DNA of 64,000 nt. It comes from Emergomyces orientalis. Lineage: Eukaryota; Ascomycota; Eurotiomycetes; Onygenales; Ajellomycetaceae. Location: contig MOWL01000001.1 of assembly GCA_002110485.1 (NCBI GenBank), forward strand, positions 1,798,001 to 1,862,000, read 5' to 3'. Positions 12,401 to 24,787 of the stretch are shown piece after piece. A program made the position numbers and the translations under genes. The notes under the pieces were generated by a model. That model saw only the letters and a program-made list of their open reading frames with translations, was not told where the DNA came from and ran no database searches. Position 1 is the stretch's first letter; each line of letters starts with the position of its first letter.

Positions 12401-13696
12401 AGAATGGGAGTACTGAAAGTTGTTGGAGGCGAAGATCCAAAAAATTCGGAAGTAATGATTGGTGATGCTCGTTACCAACGTACTGATCCTCTTGCCTCTC
12501 GACAAGACAAGCCCGATATTCCCCTTGTTGACTTTGGGCCAACCGAAGCCTATATGCCCACGGCCAGGCGTCCTACCACCGCGGATACCCTCACCCTATT
12601 AACCCACAAACGCATTTCTTCAGATGCTACTATTGGCGGAGATGAAAGACGAGCATCTCCCGGGAAAGTAAGCTATGGCAATGGGAACTACTCTAACCAC
12701 CCTAAAACTCCATCCAGCGATGAGCAACGACGAAGCATGATCTGGCAACCCGGGATGGTGAGCGGACTAGCTAGCCCTGGGCCGCAAATTACACCTGAAC
12801 AGTTTGTTCAGCAGAAGGCAGACGCAAATCGACTCAGCTCTCACTATCGTTTCCCATCGGGTTCTCCTCAACCTCGACCAGCATCCGGTGATTGGACTAA
12901 CTACAACCGTCAACAGTCAATGATGCAAGACACACCGGCGCGCCCGCACTCGCGAGGCGCTAGTGTCATGTTGGGCCGCTCCGGGCCCGGAACCACGCCA
13001 CCCCCGAGACCCTCGTCTGGAGATTGGAGCAATACAGCACGACACCAAGCGATGATGCGAGACATGCCCCATCGTCCGCACTCTCGTGGGACTAGTGTTA
13101 TGCTCGGACATAATGACATTTCCACGCACCTTTCTGCACGGGAACAAGAACATCTCGCTCGCGTGACGGGGTCTTCCTTCTTCAACCTGAGCAGTGAAAA
13201 CCAAAATGAGGCCCCAGTTCACGGCTCAGGTCTTGTCAGTGCCATAGACGCCCGTGAACGCGAGAAAAGGGCTATGAAGGAAGGTTTGAGCGGGCAAATG
13301 GTCCAACAGGCTATCGCACAACGCCAATATCGACAAGCGCAATTCCAACCATCACCTCAATCGCAACCAGTTCCATCACAGAACTCAGCAGGCTCATACT
13401 TTCAACCACAACATTACCAACGTAACAATTCTGACAGTACCGTTGGCGGGTATGGCTCTGTTTACCCACACCAGCATCAATCACCAAGCCAATGGTCAGT
13501 TGATCAACAACCATACCAACATCAACGCCAGCAATCCTGGTCAGCCAGCCAACAACTTCGCTCGCCGCCGCTGCCGCAACAGCAGCAACAACAGCAGCCG
13601 GCGACAACAACGCCTCCAGCGGGATATCGGCCAAATCCTTACTACCAGCCACCACCAGTCCATCATAACGCGGGTTCGGGAGCCCAATACCACTAG
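9464..13696 (+). CDS. CAF120: CCR4-NOT associated PH-domain protein, CAF120-like
   Basis: Exons 9464-9479, 9653-10015, 10094-10251 and 10376-13696 give 1,285 residues with all frames closing. The first exon is only 16 nt (MGILR plus one base), so the start is the least certain part. A Ser/Thr/Pro-rich N-terminus leads to a conserved PELEPVFNYLNSQANKLYQEGY block. Then comes a PH-type region running through ISTAGKNRYLLHF and LTQWTAAIRIAMFEN (about 110-235), followed by a second conserved stretch with WARVRFGPGTPWKRCWCVI (about 265-420). The long remainder is disordered, Pro/Gln/Ser-rich and ends with a short poly-Gln tract. This is the architecture of fungal Caf120/Skg3 proteins, linked to the CCR4-NOT mRNA deadenylation complex and polarised growth. 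Two 35-residue copies of one sequence lie in the tail (12872-12976 and 13004-13108). Confidence 0.85.
12872..13108 (+). repeat. Two-copy 35-residue tandem repeat inside CAF120
   Basis: Copy 1 at 12872-12976 and copy 2 at 13004-13108. Both read PRP[AS]SGDW..., then RPHSRG[AT]SVMLG, with a 9-residue linker. It is an in-frame internal duplication in the disordered tail. Confidence 0.85.
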
Positions 13697-14867
13697 TAGT
13701 TTAAACTAAACGAGTCTCGGGAGAAAAGTAAATAACAGAGAAGAGTAACTAACCTATGAACTGCGATATATATTAGATGAGATCTCTTTTCTAATGGGAA
13801 TCACGGCTTGTACTTTTTTTTTTTCCTTCCCTCTCAAGTACCCTCTTATGTTTCGCCCCCTTCTCGTTTTACTCGTTGAGTTTCCTTTTCCCAGAGATTT
13901 CTGTTCATTACTCCCGTCTTTCCTCATTTCTTTCCTAACAGATCTTTCTACATACAATCACTGCATCACCATCATTAGCACCTTCTATCATTTGCATTTG
14001 GGCCGGCTGTGTCGTCCTCTCTCTGCACATTTATCATTTATATTTTTCATTGTTCCTTGTTCCATTTTCCTTTCATAGTTTTCTTTTATCGTCAACCCTG
14101 CACAGCGTATCTTTTCCTTTCCTTGTCTCATAACCCTCTCTCCCTTTAATTCTAGTCTTCACATAACCGTGTTTCATCTATCCACCTTTGTTTGACCTTG
14201 CATTTGTGCTAGGCTAGCTCACACAACCTGAATTCATACATACCCATATCATATCCACCTATGCTCTTTTTTCTCCTTCCCCCCCTCTCAGCCCGACTCC
14301 TACTTGCATCCCCATAGGCCAACAGTTTTAAGCCTACTTTAGCTTTATTTACTCTTTTCATTTTTCTTTGTGCTGTGTGCGACTGTGCTACGGCCTCATG
14401 AAACATGGCCAAAACACCTACTTTTCCTAAATGTCCTATAGAAAAAAAAAAAAGGTAAACTACCAAGGAACTCCCAAGTCTTGACCGGTCAATTTATACA
14501 GTCAGTGAAGACCTTGATTTCAGCCACTCTACTTTCTCTTTTCTTTCCCTTTCTTCGTTCTATGGGCATTATGATTTGAATTATGTCATGTAAATGTAGT
14601 TATAGTATGTAATGTACATGGATGCATCTTACAATTAAAAAGCTAGATGAATTAGAAAAACGAAAAAAAGGCTATAAAATGCGCATGAAAAGGATGGAAG
14701 AGAATGGCTAGTTTCATTTTTCTTACACGGGGCATATTGCGTATAATAATAATAGATCAACAGCATATTTCCCGCAGTTAAAAGCTAACATAATCTTGGA
14801 GGAAAGGGAGACCAGAAAGAAAAAGGAAATAAGAAGACGTGTAAAATTCCAACGGCCGGTGAAGTGC

Positions 14868-14912
14868 AAAAAAAAAAAAAAAAAAAAGAAAGAAAGAAAG
14901 AAAGAAAGAAAG
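14868..14912 (+). repeat. A20 run followed by GAAA microsatellite
   Basis: About twenty A then six or so GAAA units. Simple repeat in a 3' intergenic region. Confidence 0.9.
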
Positions 14913-15167
14913 TGGAGGGGGGGGGAGGGATGAAAGAAATTGAGGGAATTGCATCAACATAATCATAAAAACCTACAGAAAAATACCAAGAAATATATAA
15001 TAAGGAGGGGGGAAAAAAAGGGGGGGGGAGAGAGACAAAAATATGTAGCAAACGAAACGCCATAACATGGCACAAAGTTGGAAAATAGGGACAATGCCAA
15101 ATCGTAATATTATTTTTAACACTATTTTTGGGACTTTCGTGAATTTTGGTTGCGTTGGGTTTGGCTT

Positions 15168-15183
15168 GGGGGGGGGGGGGGGG
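15168..15183 (+). repeat. G16 homopolymer
   Basis: Sixteen consecutive G on the plus strand within noncoding sequence. Confidence 0.9.
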
Positions 15184-15491
15184 TGGGCTTCCATGGATGG
15201 AGCTGCTGGAGCTGCAGGGAAAGGGGCGGTGCTTTGGCGGGAAAAGAGTAAGATGTAGTCGCTCCTTTCCCCACATTTTCATTCTGCCCTGCATCTGGAT
15301 ACCCATCTCACCCGTAAAAAGTAGGAGACAGAAAAATAAGTGAACCGGAAAACGAGAAACGCCGCGGATATAAAGTAGGCATATCAGCTCAACGAGAGTA
15401 AAAATGATATAAGAGGAAATGGAAGAAATTGAATGGGTTGATACTTAGAAGAGGGGGAAATCAAAAACAGAATAGATGAAATGAAAACAAA

Positions 15492-16937
15492 TCAACTTTT
15501 GTGTAGTTTCTTCACCCGTACAGCGCCCTCATACAGCGCCCTGTCAATAGCTGCGGCAACGGTGAGCGTTCCCCCAATAACTGCACACACGCCGGTTAGG
15601 AAGCCAGAGAAGGTTTTGGTTCGCGCCTCGCGGTTGATAACCTTCATGGGCGAAATATCATAGTTGATAAAAACACCGGGGATACCGCCTTGCGAGTGCA
15701 AGCGCTCCTCGTGTCCCTCAGAAGCATCGTTGCCGCCGTCTACCGACCGTTTGTGCGAAGTGACAGAGTACTGGTGCGTCTCGATGCTTCCGCCTAAGCC
15801 CAGACCAACTCCTTGTTTCCCCAAAGGCGCGTCGCTAGCGATGTTAGAGTGTACCGAACTAGAAAAGTCGGGATCCCATCCAAGCGGCAGGTAGGATGTA
15901 GAAACAACTTTTACGAAGTACATGAAGTTGAATCTGGGATCCGTAGTGAGTTGCTGAGTGTTATCTAGGGGGTTGGTATGATGATGGTCAGTCCATTTCC
16001 AGCGGCTAGAAACATCATCGGGCAGTTGGGGTCCAAAACGCAGGGAGTGGATTTTATGGCCCATATTATGCGGTACTGGGGTACGGTAGTAATTTTCAAC
16101 GTCGTGGGCATGAAGATTGCCATTTGTGAAGCTGCGGCCAGGCGCAATATGGAAGTTGCCGACAACCTTGTTAACGCGAATCACTCCTTCAACGCGGCAT
16201 CCTTCCTTCCTCTGGGCATCTAGGTTGGCGCTATATCCTTCATTCTCGCATTGCTCAACATTTTCTCCTCGCCCGAAAGCCCAGCTCTTGGCTGCGTATG
16301 CCTCTCTAACCTCCTCACAGGTATTACAGCATCCAGGCTTTTGCGCATTGGGTGGTGCGGGGGCTCCGTAACACGCACCGCAGTAATCTGGGGAGAGGTG
16401 TTTCGCATCGTTTGTTTGAGTGTGCCTGTATGCCGTAACTAATTAGCATGTATTTATTGAATTTGGCAAAAGAGCTAGCGGTGGTATGTACTCACAATTG
16501 TAAAGCTGTAATATCGAGGACATGGCCTCCCTCTTCTGCTGGGCTTAACCGCACTTTGTTGACACCGTGGACGACCCCTACCTGATACTCGCCGGAAATA
16601 TCCATGACATCCAATGTGAGGAGCTCGCAGGGTAGATGTGGGAAAGTCACATTTAAGTGTATCTCCATTCTCTCCCCTAACGTGAACAGCTTTAGTTTTA
16701 CATCCGCGCAATATTCCCGGACCCGTTCACAGGAGGTAACATACCTCTCCCTTTGTCAACAACCAACTCCGGTAACACCGCTATACGTCTATACTCCGAC
16801 CATTCGCCCCATATAAGGAAGAATATTATGAGCAGTGCAGAGATGGTGATCACACCCCCTGATCTAGTACGTATCCGCGCATCCTCGACAGTTTTCGTGA
16901 AAGCGTCCAGTCGCGCAAAGAGTGACTTTGGAGGCAT
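15492..16937 (-). CDS. ERV46: ER-Golgi cargo receptor Erv46 (ERGIC3 family)
   Basis: Exons on the minus strand: 16937-16745, 16676-16496 and 16425-15492, total 435 residues (yeast Erv46 is 415). Introns of 68 and 70 nt close in frame. The protein starts MPPKSLFARLDAFTKTVEDA, the ERGIC N-terminal motif. A membrane helix follows at about 25-45, then PELVVDKGRGERMEI and the lumenal domain with the Cys-rich YCGACYGAP and GCCNTCEEV motifs. NKVVGNFHIAPGRSF comes next, and a second membrane helix lies near the C-terminus (about 400-422). It ends KKLHKS, a lysine-rich cytosolic tail suited to COPI binding. The family forms the Erv41-Erv46 complex, cycling between ER and Golgi to sort and retrieve cargo. 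I start at 16937 rather than the in-frame ATG at 16985 because MPPK is the conserved start. Confidence 0.93.
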
Positions 16938-17664
16938 TGTATCGGAATCTGCGTAATTGTGAGTTCTCAGGGGGAGGAGAGACAAATAAACGATCTAGTA
17001 GTTTACAAGAGGAAATGCCCGAGGTGCCTCCTCAACTTCGCGGGATTGGCTTCTTCACGAATAAATCATTCGAGGGGTTTCGCTAGCGCCAGTGGTGTGC
17101 AAACAAGAAACCACCAATTTTGTTTCAAATAAGAATAATAATACAATGAAGGTATCAAGAAAAAAAAAGAGCCGAAAACTCGAATCTCTCCCAGCTTGAA
17201 AGGCCACCTTGAGAATGAATGCAGCTGATGATTGGCCAGAATTTGTTGCCAGCTAATCCAAATGTAGCCGCGTCATGTGATCGCGCCTGGTAGTTTTCGT
17301 TAAGCGGCAGCCGCGCTTGAGCCTCCTCCGGCGGCCGGCAAAGAATTGTTTCCACGTCCCAAGGCAGCAAAACCCAGTCATCTTGTCGGATATTTCTGCC
17401 TTTCTCCCTCTTGTGCTGCCTGCTCGTTATTATCAGCGCCATATTCAGTCCGTTCACCTCTGCTGATGACTGATAGCTATTTTATTCCAACCTCCGTTTC
17501 CCCTTAAGCTCACCTTGTTTGCCAAACCTTGCCACTGCATGCACGCAGCTACCTCGCCTGAGGGGCGAGCACCAAACCCACTTTTGCCCGCTCCTGTCCA
17601 CATTACCCCTACATTTGCCCTCATCGCGACGTTACAGGACATGATACAGTAGCCGTCCCACACT
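16938..17664. other. Shared upstream region of ERV46 (-) and MEX67 (+)
   Basis: Head-to-head genes with 727 bp between start codons, so a possible bidirectional promoter. No distinct regulatory motif stands out by eye. Confidence 0.5.
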
Positions 17665-20028
17665 ATGAACAGTTCAAAAGCCCCAAAAGGTCCGCGCAGC
17701 CGCACCGGAACACCAGATCGGGGAGGCATTCGCAAACGAGGCGCCCCTACTCGGATAGATCGAGATGGTGACCTGGACATGGATGGTGCTGGAGCTGGAA
17801 GAGGACGCGGAGGGAGGGGCCGTGGGCGCGGCGACTCTGGACGCAGGACAGTTCCGGGACCTGGAGGCTTGGGTCAAGGAAGGGACCCGAGAAGACTAGC
17901 CGACAAAGATAAAACCTTGGATGCGCTACAAAAAACTATCTTCAGCAACGCATCGTCTCAGGCGAATATCAGACATGGTCGCCCTCGGACGCAAGGCAAA
18001 GGGTTGGTTCAAATGAGCGTGCGCGGATGGAAGCGCAGCAAGGCGGCTTCCAATCCTGATGGCGGTATTGAAAGCCTCATTTTGTTCCTCGAGAGAAAAG
18101 TCCACCCCCCAAATCAGGATACTGCGGCCCATTCACGATTTAAAATTTCCAAGGTATGTGCAATATCACATTCTAGCGGTCACCGCCGTATTCGCAGAAA
18201 CGTCCTCCCTGGGCTGTTTACCCTCGCGCCGAATATCCCAGATCGACGATTGAGACACTGTCTAAATATGTCGCAAAATCGTTGGATGCCTGCAGTTTCA
18301 AGGTTATTAAACCTTGCTAACTTTAACTAGTCACATGTCGAAGGGGATGCTTTAATTATATCAGTTCGCCCGGAACAGGTGGCATGGGTTTTACGGGTTA
18401 ATGGTCATAGTTTTGCAGGCGAGCCGCTTACTATTGAAGAATACCGGGTTTCCAATGCCACCCATACACAAACACAACCACCATCGCAGGCCACGCTCGA
18501 TACAAAGGCTAGAATGACAGAGTTTTTAGGGAAAAGATACTCCGAGCCGGGGAAACTCTTAAACCTTTCACAGCTGGGCTCCGATCCGGACCTTCTCGCC
18601 ATGGGAATGTTTGACACCACAGCTACGGAGTCCAAATTCTTCCCGGCTCTAATGAAAATATGCGAACTTACATTCGACTCTCCTGCTAAACGAAGGGACC
18701 TTGTCCAAAGTGTCACCCTAGCTCAAAATAAACTACCTAACGTTTCTTCCGTTACTACGCTGTCGCAAACATTCCCAGACCTGAAAAATCTCGATTTGTC
18801 AAACAATCAATTCAAGGATATTCAAGGACTACTTGCGTGGAGGTGGAAATTTAGAGAACTTGACTTTCTCGACCTTACCGGCAATCCAATTAGTGCCGAA
18901 CCAAATTTCAAGGAGACTATGCTCAAATGGTACCCTAGGCTCAGAACGCTAAATAATGTTCCCGTCCGAACAGCAGAAGAAATAGCCGCACAACGGAAAA
19001 CTCCGATCCCGATTCAACCTGCTAGTTTCCAAGATGAATCTCAAATCGGTGAAAATTTCGTAAAAGCTTTTTTCACGGGATTCGACAACGATCGAAACGA
19101 CCTCGCGAATGGGATCTACGACGCCAAGTCGACTTTTTCACTGAGTGTCAACCCCATTGCTCCACGAGGGTTGCAAGGGAATAGTGTTTCAGGATGGGAT
19201 TCGTACATTAGAAAAAGCAGGAATCTCCTGAAGGTTAACTATCTTCCTGCACGAATGGCCCGGACCTTTGTCGGTACCGAAAAAATCCGCGAAGTATGGA
19301 ACGCGTTACCAAAGACGAGACATCCCGGCATTCTTACAAACCCACAAGATTGGCTAATAGAGTGCCATCCCATCCCTGGTCTTCCAGATCCCACCAGCCA
19401 GAGCGCCACAGGTGTTGGCGGTCTTCTTATAACAGTCCATGGTAAATTTGAGGAATTTGAGGAACCAACTACAAACAAAACACAGATGCGGAGTTTCGAC
19501 CGTATTTTCATCCTTGGGCCAGGGGGTGGAGTTGGCGGTTTAAGAGTTGTTAACGACATGCTCTGTTTGAGAGTATTTGGCGGATCCGAAGCATTTGTTC
19601 CCGAAACCGAACAACCCCCTCCGAATTTTGTCATTCCGCCGCCCACTCAGACAGCTATTCCGATTCCGATCGCCGGCCCTATCCCAGCTCCTGTCACTGC
19701 CCCGACCCCCACAACACAGCGAGTTCATCCAGAGGCAAAAGATGGATTCGGATTACCAACTCCTGGAAAACCAGAGGAGCAGGCCCGGAAGGAACAAATT
19801 GTTCTGGAAACCAGCTTCCGAACGAAGATGACATTGGCATATTCAGAGATGGCTTTGTCTGGAAACAACTGGGACATGGAATCAGCGTTGAAGAACTTTG
19901 AAGAATTGAAGGTAAGTCGCATCCGCATACTGTATCCCTTCGTTTAATATGGGCTTTAGCACTAATTGGAGTAACTCTGACAGGTTCAAGGAAAGCTCCC
20001 CCCGGATGCATTTTTGGCTGGAGTATAA
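17665..20028 (+). CDS. MEX67: mRNA export receptor Mex67 (TAP/NXF1 family)
   Basis: Exons 17665-18153, 18331-19911 and 19984-20028 give 704 residues. The intron of 177 nt ends with TGCTAAC...AACTAG, and the 72-nt one uses GTAAGT and GACAG. The N-terminus is Gly/Arg-rich (GRGRGGRGRGRG, about 46-57), an RGG-like RNA-binding region. A divergent RNA-binding domain is followed by leucine-rich repeats (about 285-375, with LKNLDLSNNQF and LDFLDLTGNPI). An NTF2-like domain lies at about 400-590, and a UBA-like TAP-C domain at the C-terminus contains the MTLAYSEMALSGNNWDMESAL helix-loop, finishing in LPPDAFLAGV. The protein pairs with Mtr2 through the NTF2-like domain and carries mRNPs through nuclear pores by binding FG repeats. 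The last 15 residues come from a separate 45-nt exon that completes the TAP-C fold. Confidence 0.95.
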
Positions 20029-20766
20029 TATATTTATTTAGCCCAACTGTTTGGCAGGGGTTGTCATGTACAAATAAGCCTCAGCAATGCCTTTTTGGTT
20101 TTCGACACGGTTGTTTCACCCGAGCACGAAAAGGGACTGATTGGGTAATTCCACAAAGGAAGTGGTTATTGACAAGGAAATTGAAAAACTGCTGTTTGAA
20201 CAAGCAGCTGACTTAAGTCAGGGTTAGGGATGTTTGTTGTTTATCACCTTTTCGATGTTTGATTCAGATATAAATCTCCTCAAGTTTCTATTTATAATGC
20301 ATTGCGAAGGGCTACGGTGCTGTGTTCAACGGCTTCAATTGTTTAATTTTGAAGGTTTTGTTGCGATGGAGAATTACACGACCAACTAGGTATGATTGTC
20401 TGAGGTAGATTAGCTAGACAGGGGGTACTAGATACCTTATGTCAAAGTAACCATACCGTCTTAAACTGCAGTATCATAAACAATCATAACATTTATGAAT
20501 TTCCCAGTAGTGTGTAGCCCAAAGGGGACACTTAATAGTTTCTAAGGGTTTGATCTTATACCACGTGACATATTTGGATGACACCCATAACCTATCAACG
20601 ACTGGGATCGATGAACTAGGCGACAACAGCAATCGCATAGCTCAAAGAACAACCAATCTATATCGATGGTCCCTAAGAATTCAGTATAATTCTTACCTAC
20701 CATAGCAGCACATGGTAGCGGAGTGAGCCGCAGTATGTGGCTGGGTGTGACGTCCAATTCCTTAGG
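20029..20766. other. Intergenic region between MEX67 and VPS53
   Basis: 738 bp, AT-rich, same-strand neighbours. A CACGTG lies near 20562. Nothing else recognised. Confidence 0.5.
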
Positions 20767-23532
20767 ATGTCAACCACCACCTTCATGACGGGGAACAGCG
20801 TGTCCAACCCCGATCCGCTGGATGGAGGCAAGCTCGCAACAACTCCCTGAACCCCATATGCTAAGCTGACAATAATTTCTCTAGCCGAATATGATCCAAT
20901 CGACCACCTTAACACCATCTTCTCCCACCCGTCCGCCCTCGCATCCGTGTCCAAAACATCAGATGCGTTGCATGTGTACCAAGATGAGCTCGACAATGAT
21001 ATCGCTTCTCTCGTCGAACGACAAGCCGCTTCCAATGCGGAAAGCGTGCAGCGAATACAAACGGCAAAGGCAGACATGACCGAACTGTTTAAGAAAATTG
21101 ATGACGTCCGCGAGAGGGCTTTAAAGACGGAACAAGCAATCACAGAGATGACCGCGGAGATTAAACAGCTGGATAACGCTAAGAAGAACTTAACTCTGTC
21201 GATGACGGCGTTGAAGAGATTGCAAATGCTTACTACTGCGTACGAGCAACTGAAAGCATTGAGCAAATCGAGGCAATATCGCGACTGTGCACAGCTCCTG
21301 GCCGCTGTGATCCAGCTTATGGCCCATTTCAAGTCCTATCGATCCATCGACCAGATTGCCACACTAAGCCGTAATGTGGCTGATATTCAGCGAGAACTAC
21401 TGGAGCAAGTTTGCGAAGATTTCGAGATTATATTTGCGAAAGGGGAGATCCCACAGAGGAAGGGCGTACTAGCCGAAGGATGTTTGGTTATGGAAGCCTT
21501 GGGGGATATGGCAAAGTCAAGGTTAATAACCTGGTATTGCAATACGCAACTAAGAGAATATCGCCAAGTATTTAGAGGAAACGAGGAAGCAGGGTCTTTG
21601 GATAATATCTCAAGAAGGTATTCCTGGTTTAGGAGGATGCTGAAGACGTATGATGACGAGCATGCGTCCATATTTCCACCTTCCTGGAAAGTCAGTGAAA
21701 TCCTAGCAAATGTGTTCTGTGAAGGGACGCGGGAAGATTTCAAAGGAATACTATCCCGATCAGTTCGAAGTGGACAAACGTTAGACGTTAACCTGCTCCT
21801 CTCTTGTTTGCAAGAGACCCTCGATTTTGAACAATCGCTAGACAGGCGATTCACCTCACAATCTCGTGCGTCTTCTGATACATTTACATCGAGCGAATCT
21901 CCTGTATTCGGCCAGTCAATATCTGAAGCTTTTGAGCCCTACCTTAGCGTATGGATTGAAGCTCAAGATAAGCAGTTATCCGCCTTGATACCGAAATATC
22001 GACAGCAACCAATAAAACCTCCAGATGAAGATTTTACCTCCCGCTTAGTTATTCCTTCTTCTACCGACCTGTTCACCTTTTATCGACATTCTCTCGCGCA
22101 GTGTGCCAAATTATCCACTGGTCCCAGTTTATCAGAGCTGTCAAAACTATTTGCAAAATATTTGGATCAATATGCTCAGCAAGTACTTTTGTATTTCGTC
22201 ACTGAACGCGCAAGTGGACAGACTCCCTCCAAAACTCCATCGTTAGAAGACCTTATACTGGTCTTAAACACTGCCGATTACTGTTACTCAACGTGCAACC
22301 AGCTCGAAGATAAAATCAAAGGACGTATCGACGAGAATTTTAAACAAAGTGTCGACCTACAGAGCCAAGCAGATGCTTTTATGGGCATTGCTAGCTCAGC
22401 CGTACGCGGACTCGTACGAAAAGTCGAGGTTGAATTGGAACCATCATGGAAAGAAATGCGAAATACAAATTGGAACAGATTAGAAACCGTCAGCGACCAG
22501 AGCTCCTTCCTTGCAGTACTGTTAAGCAGCGCCAAATCAAAATCTGAGGAAATCCTGGAAATGTTGCATAAGCAACAGTATGCGCGAGCATTTGCTGATA
22601 ATCTCGTGGAACACCTCTCGAGCAGCTACATAGCTAATATTTTCCAGTGCAGACCAGTGTCAGAGACTGGTGCCGAGCAGGTAGGATTGATCCCTTCCAG
22701 ATCACATCAACGAACAGAATTTCTCCCCCCCCCCATCTAACAAACATCACAGATGCTCCTTGACGCCTACACAATAAAAAGTGGAATCGCCAATCTTCTC
22801 TCCCCCCCACCAGCTGGATTCACCAAGCGACTGAACATATCCTTTCAAAAAGTTGATTCTCTCCTCAAAACTCTCCAGGTCCGAGCCACACCACCCGAGG
22901 CCCTAGTACAAGCTTACCTCATCCACATCGCCGACCGGAGTGATTCCAACTTCCGTAGAATCCTCGAAATTAAAGGAATCCGAAGCAAACAGGAACAAAA
23001 CCAGCTCATCGAGCTGTTTCAAATCCACAAAACCTCCGACCGCCATGCTCCCAATCTACAACAAAGCAATCCACTCGTCGCACAATTACAGCCTCCGACA
23101 TCATCATCCACCACCACCCCGGCCGCCTCCTCTGTATCCCAAGGCCTGGGCCTGAGCAACTTGGGCGGAGCTGGCGGCGCCTCACTCGCGACGGGCACTC
23201 TTCCGGCTCGATTCGATGCTTCGAGCCTGGGTTCTGCACTCATATCCGCAGCTAGGGATGGGGTGGATAGGCTGGGGACCCCCCTTGTCGGTGGCGCTGC
23301 CGCTAGCGGCGTGGGGATACCTCCAGCGGCCTCTCCACAACTAGGCTCTGGGACTCCAGTGGCCGGGTTAGGGGGGAGCTTAGGGCAGCGGGGAGACGGT
23401 ATAGAAGGTACCGGTCTAGGGTCGACGAATCTTAATGAGAACCTTAAAAATATTGGGAAGTTCTTTCGGAGGGATTTGGGAGGGCTGGGTGGACGGTTTG
23501 GGAGGGTTGGAGATGAAAGTGGAGGAAAGTAG
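20767..23532 (+). CDS. VPS53: GARP tethering complex subunit Vps53
   Basis: Exons 20767-20827, 20885-22680 and 22753-23532 give 878 residues. The first intron is GC-AG: GGAG|GCAAGC to TCTCTAG, 57 nt, branch GCTAAG or GCTGAC. It is required to fuse the start MSTTTFMTGNSVSNPDPLDG to the conserved EYDPIDHLNTIFSHPSALA block. Residues about 55-150 are a long coiled coil (QRIQTAKADMTELFKKIDDV, then MTALKRLQMLTTAYEQL), the Vps53 N-terminal signature. The central helical region continues to about 690, and the C-terminal 130 residues are Gly/Ser-rich and probably disordered. GARP (Vps51-54) tethers endosome-derived vesicles at the trans-Golgi network. Yeast Vps53 is 822 residues, so the length fits. 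Confidence 0.93.
20828..20884 (+). other. GC-AG intron of VPS53
   Basis: Begins GCAAGC, ends TTTCTCTAG, 57 nt. Splicing gives GAT GGA G|CC GAA TAT, recreating the conserved DPLD...EYDPID order of Vps53. No GT donor in exon 1 has the right phase. Confidence 0.8.
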
Positions 23533-24787
23533 ACCAGGGAAAGGGGAAGCGGAAGAGGGTTTTGCTTGGGATATTAGCTATCTATGTTCTACTCCGGGTA
23601 CATGCGAGAGGAATAGTGAAATAAGTCGGTTGTATGTAGGGGGGGGTGGAGATCCGGATATTGCGGCACGTGTACTTGTATATCCAAATGGATGTAGACA
23701 ATATTTATGGTGCAAATTAGATTTGATATATTGTTCATGTTCCCCCGTCGTCGCGTGTCTGGGATAATGTGCCTCCTTTTTATACCACTTCCTCCCTTAT
23801 TGAACGCAGATCCTAAGATGACAGAATCCTAACAAGCTTCCTACGGACGACGTGTGTGAACAGACCTCGTACTGAAAAACAGTTACGATGGTACATTACA
23901 GAATTCCGACACTATTAAGTGAGCATTTTCCATGGTAGGTCACATATTTAGACGGGGCATAAGGTATGAGGAAGCGATTGATTCTTATTAATTTCTCAAT
24001 AACCACACTCTAGTATCGAAAACTAGGACTGACTGACTGACTTGACGCTGAATTTGTGCCAGATGAGAATGTCAACCACATACTTAACATATTTCGATCA
24101 AAGCGGGAAGAGATTTGCTGAATGCGGGCATAAGTCGGAAGTCCTTTTATGGAAGTTGTATACCAATTTATAATACTTATCTATTAACTAGCCTAAGAAA
24201 TAGGGGGAACTGTGGCTGATATACGTGGACCTAACTACTTGCTTCGTTTGCTGTGAAAACAAGACTCTACAAGGTATCGGGCAGTGTCGGGTCAGGAAAG
24301 TGGGACATATATAGACTGAGCCTAGAAATAACAGCCTAATTTGAATTAGCATCTTGAGTCAATAAAACCAATGATGGAAAGATATGAGAAAACAGCGTGT
24401 TTAGGGGTGTCGCGTCATTAAAAAATTAGAGTGTTGTTGCTATTTAGTTGATCTTCATAGAAAAATCAGGGTTAAAAAGATTTAATCATTCGCGAGGAAA
24501 GAAGGGGCCTCTGTCTATTTCGGGCAAATTGTATGTGGATTGGAGATAAGAGGAAAAATCGAGAAATTGCGATATGCGTACCATTAATTTTGCAACTAGC
24601 CTGCTGGTACGTTGGGTAATACCATTCATAAATAAAAATCACACATCATTAGGCAACATGCTTTGATAGGTGAATTTGGGTTAAAAAATTGAATAGTTTG
24701 GTTCTATTACGCAAGACATGACGGCCATAGATATACTACATTCGTTTTCATTCATATCCGGTAATATGATCAATGCATATTGTGCGT
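23533..24787. other. Intergenic region between convergent VPS53 and RPP0
   Basis: 1.25 kb, AT-rich. A CACGTG occurs at about 23668. No coding frame or RNA gene recognised. Confidence 0.5.

Larger units (their letters stand above)
13697..15491. other. Intergenic region between convergent CAF120 and ERV46
   Basis: T-rich then A-rich sequence likely to hold both 3' UTRs. It contains a poly-A/GAAA microsatellite (14868-14912) and a G16 run (15168-15183). No conserved frame or RNA gene recognised. Confidence 0.6.

Noticed and set aside
14785..15306. 173-codon minus-strand frame with poly-Phe and poly-Pro
   Set aside because: Encoded by poly-A, GAAA and poly-G simple repeats; no protein features.
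18154..18330. Reading through the first MEX67 intron as coding
   Set aside because: The frame hits TAG just at the acceptor, and the region has a normal donor (GTATGT), branch (TGCTAAC) and acceptor.
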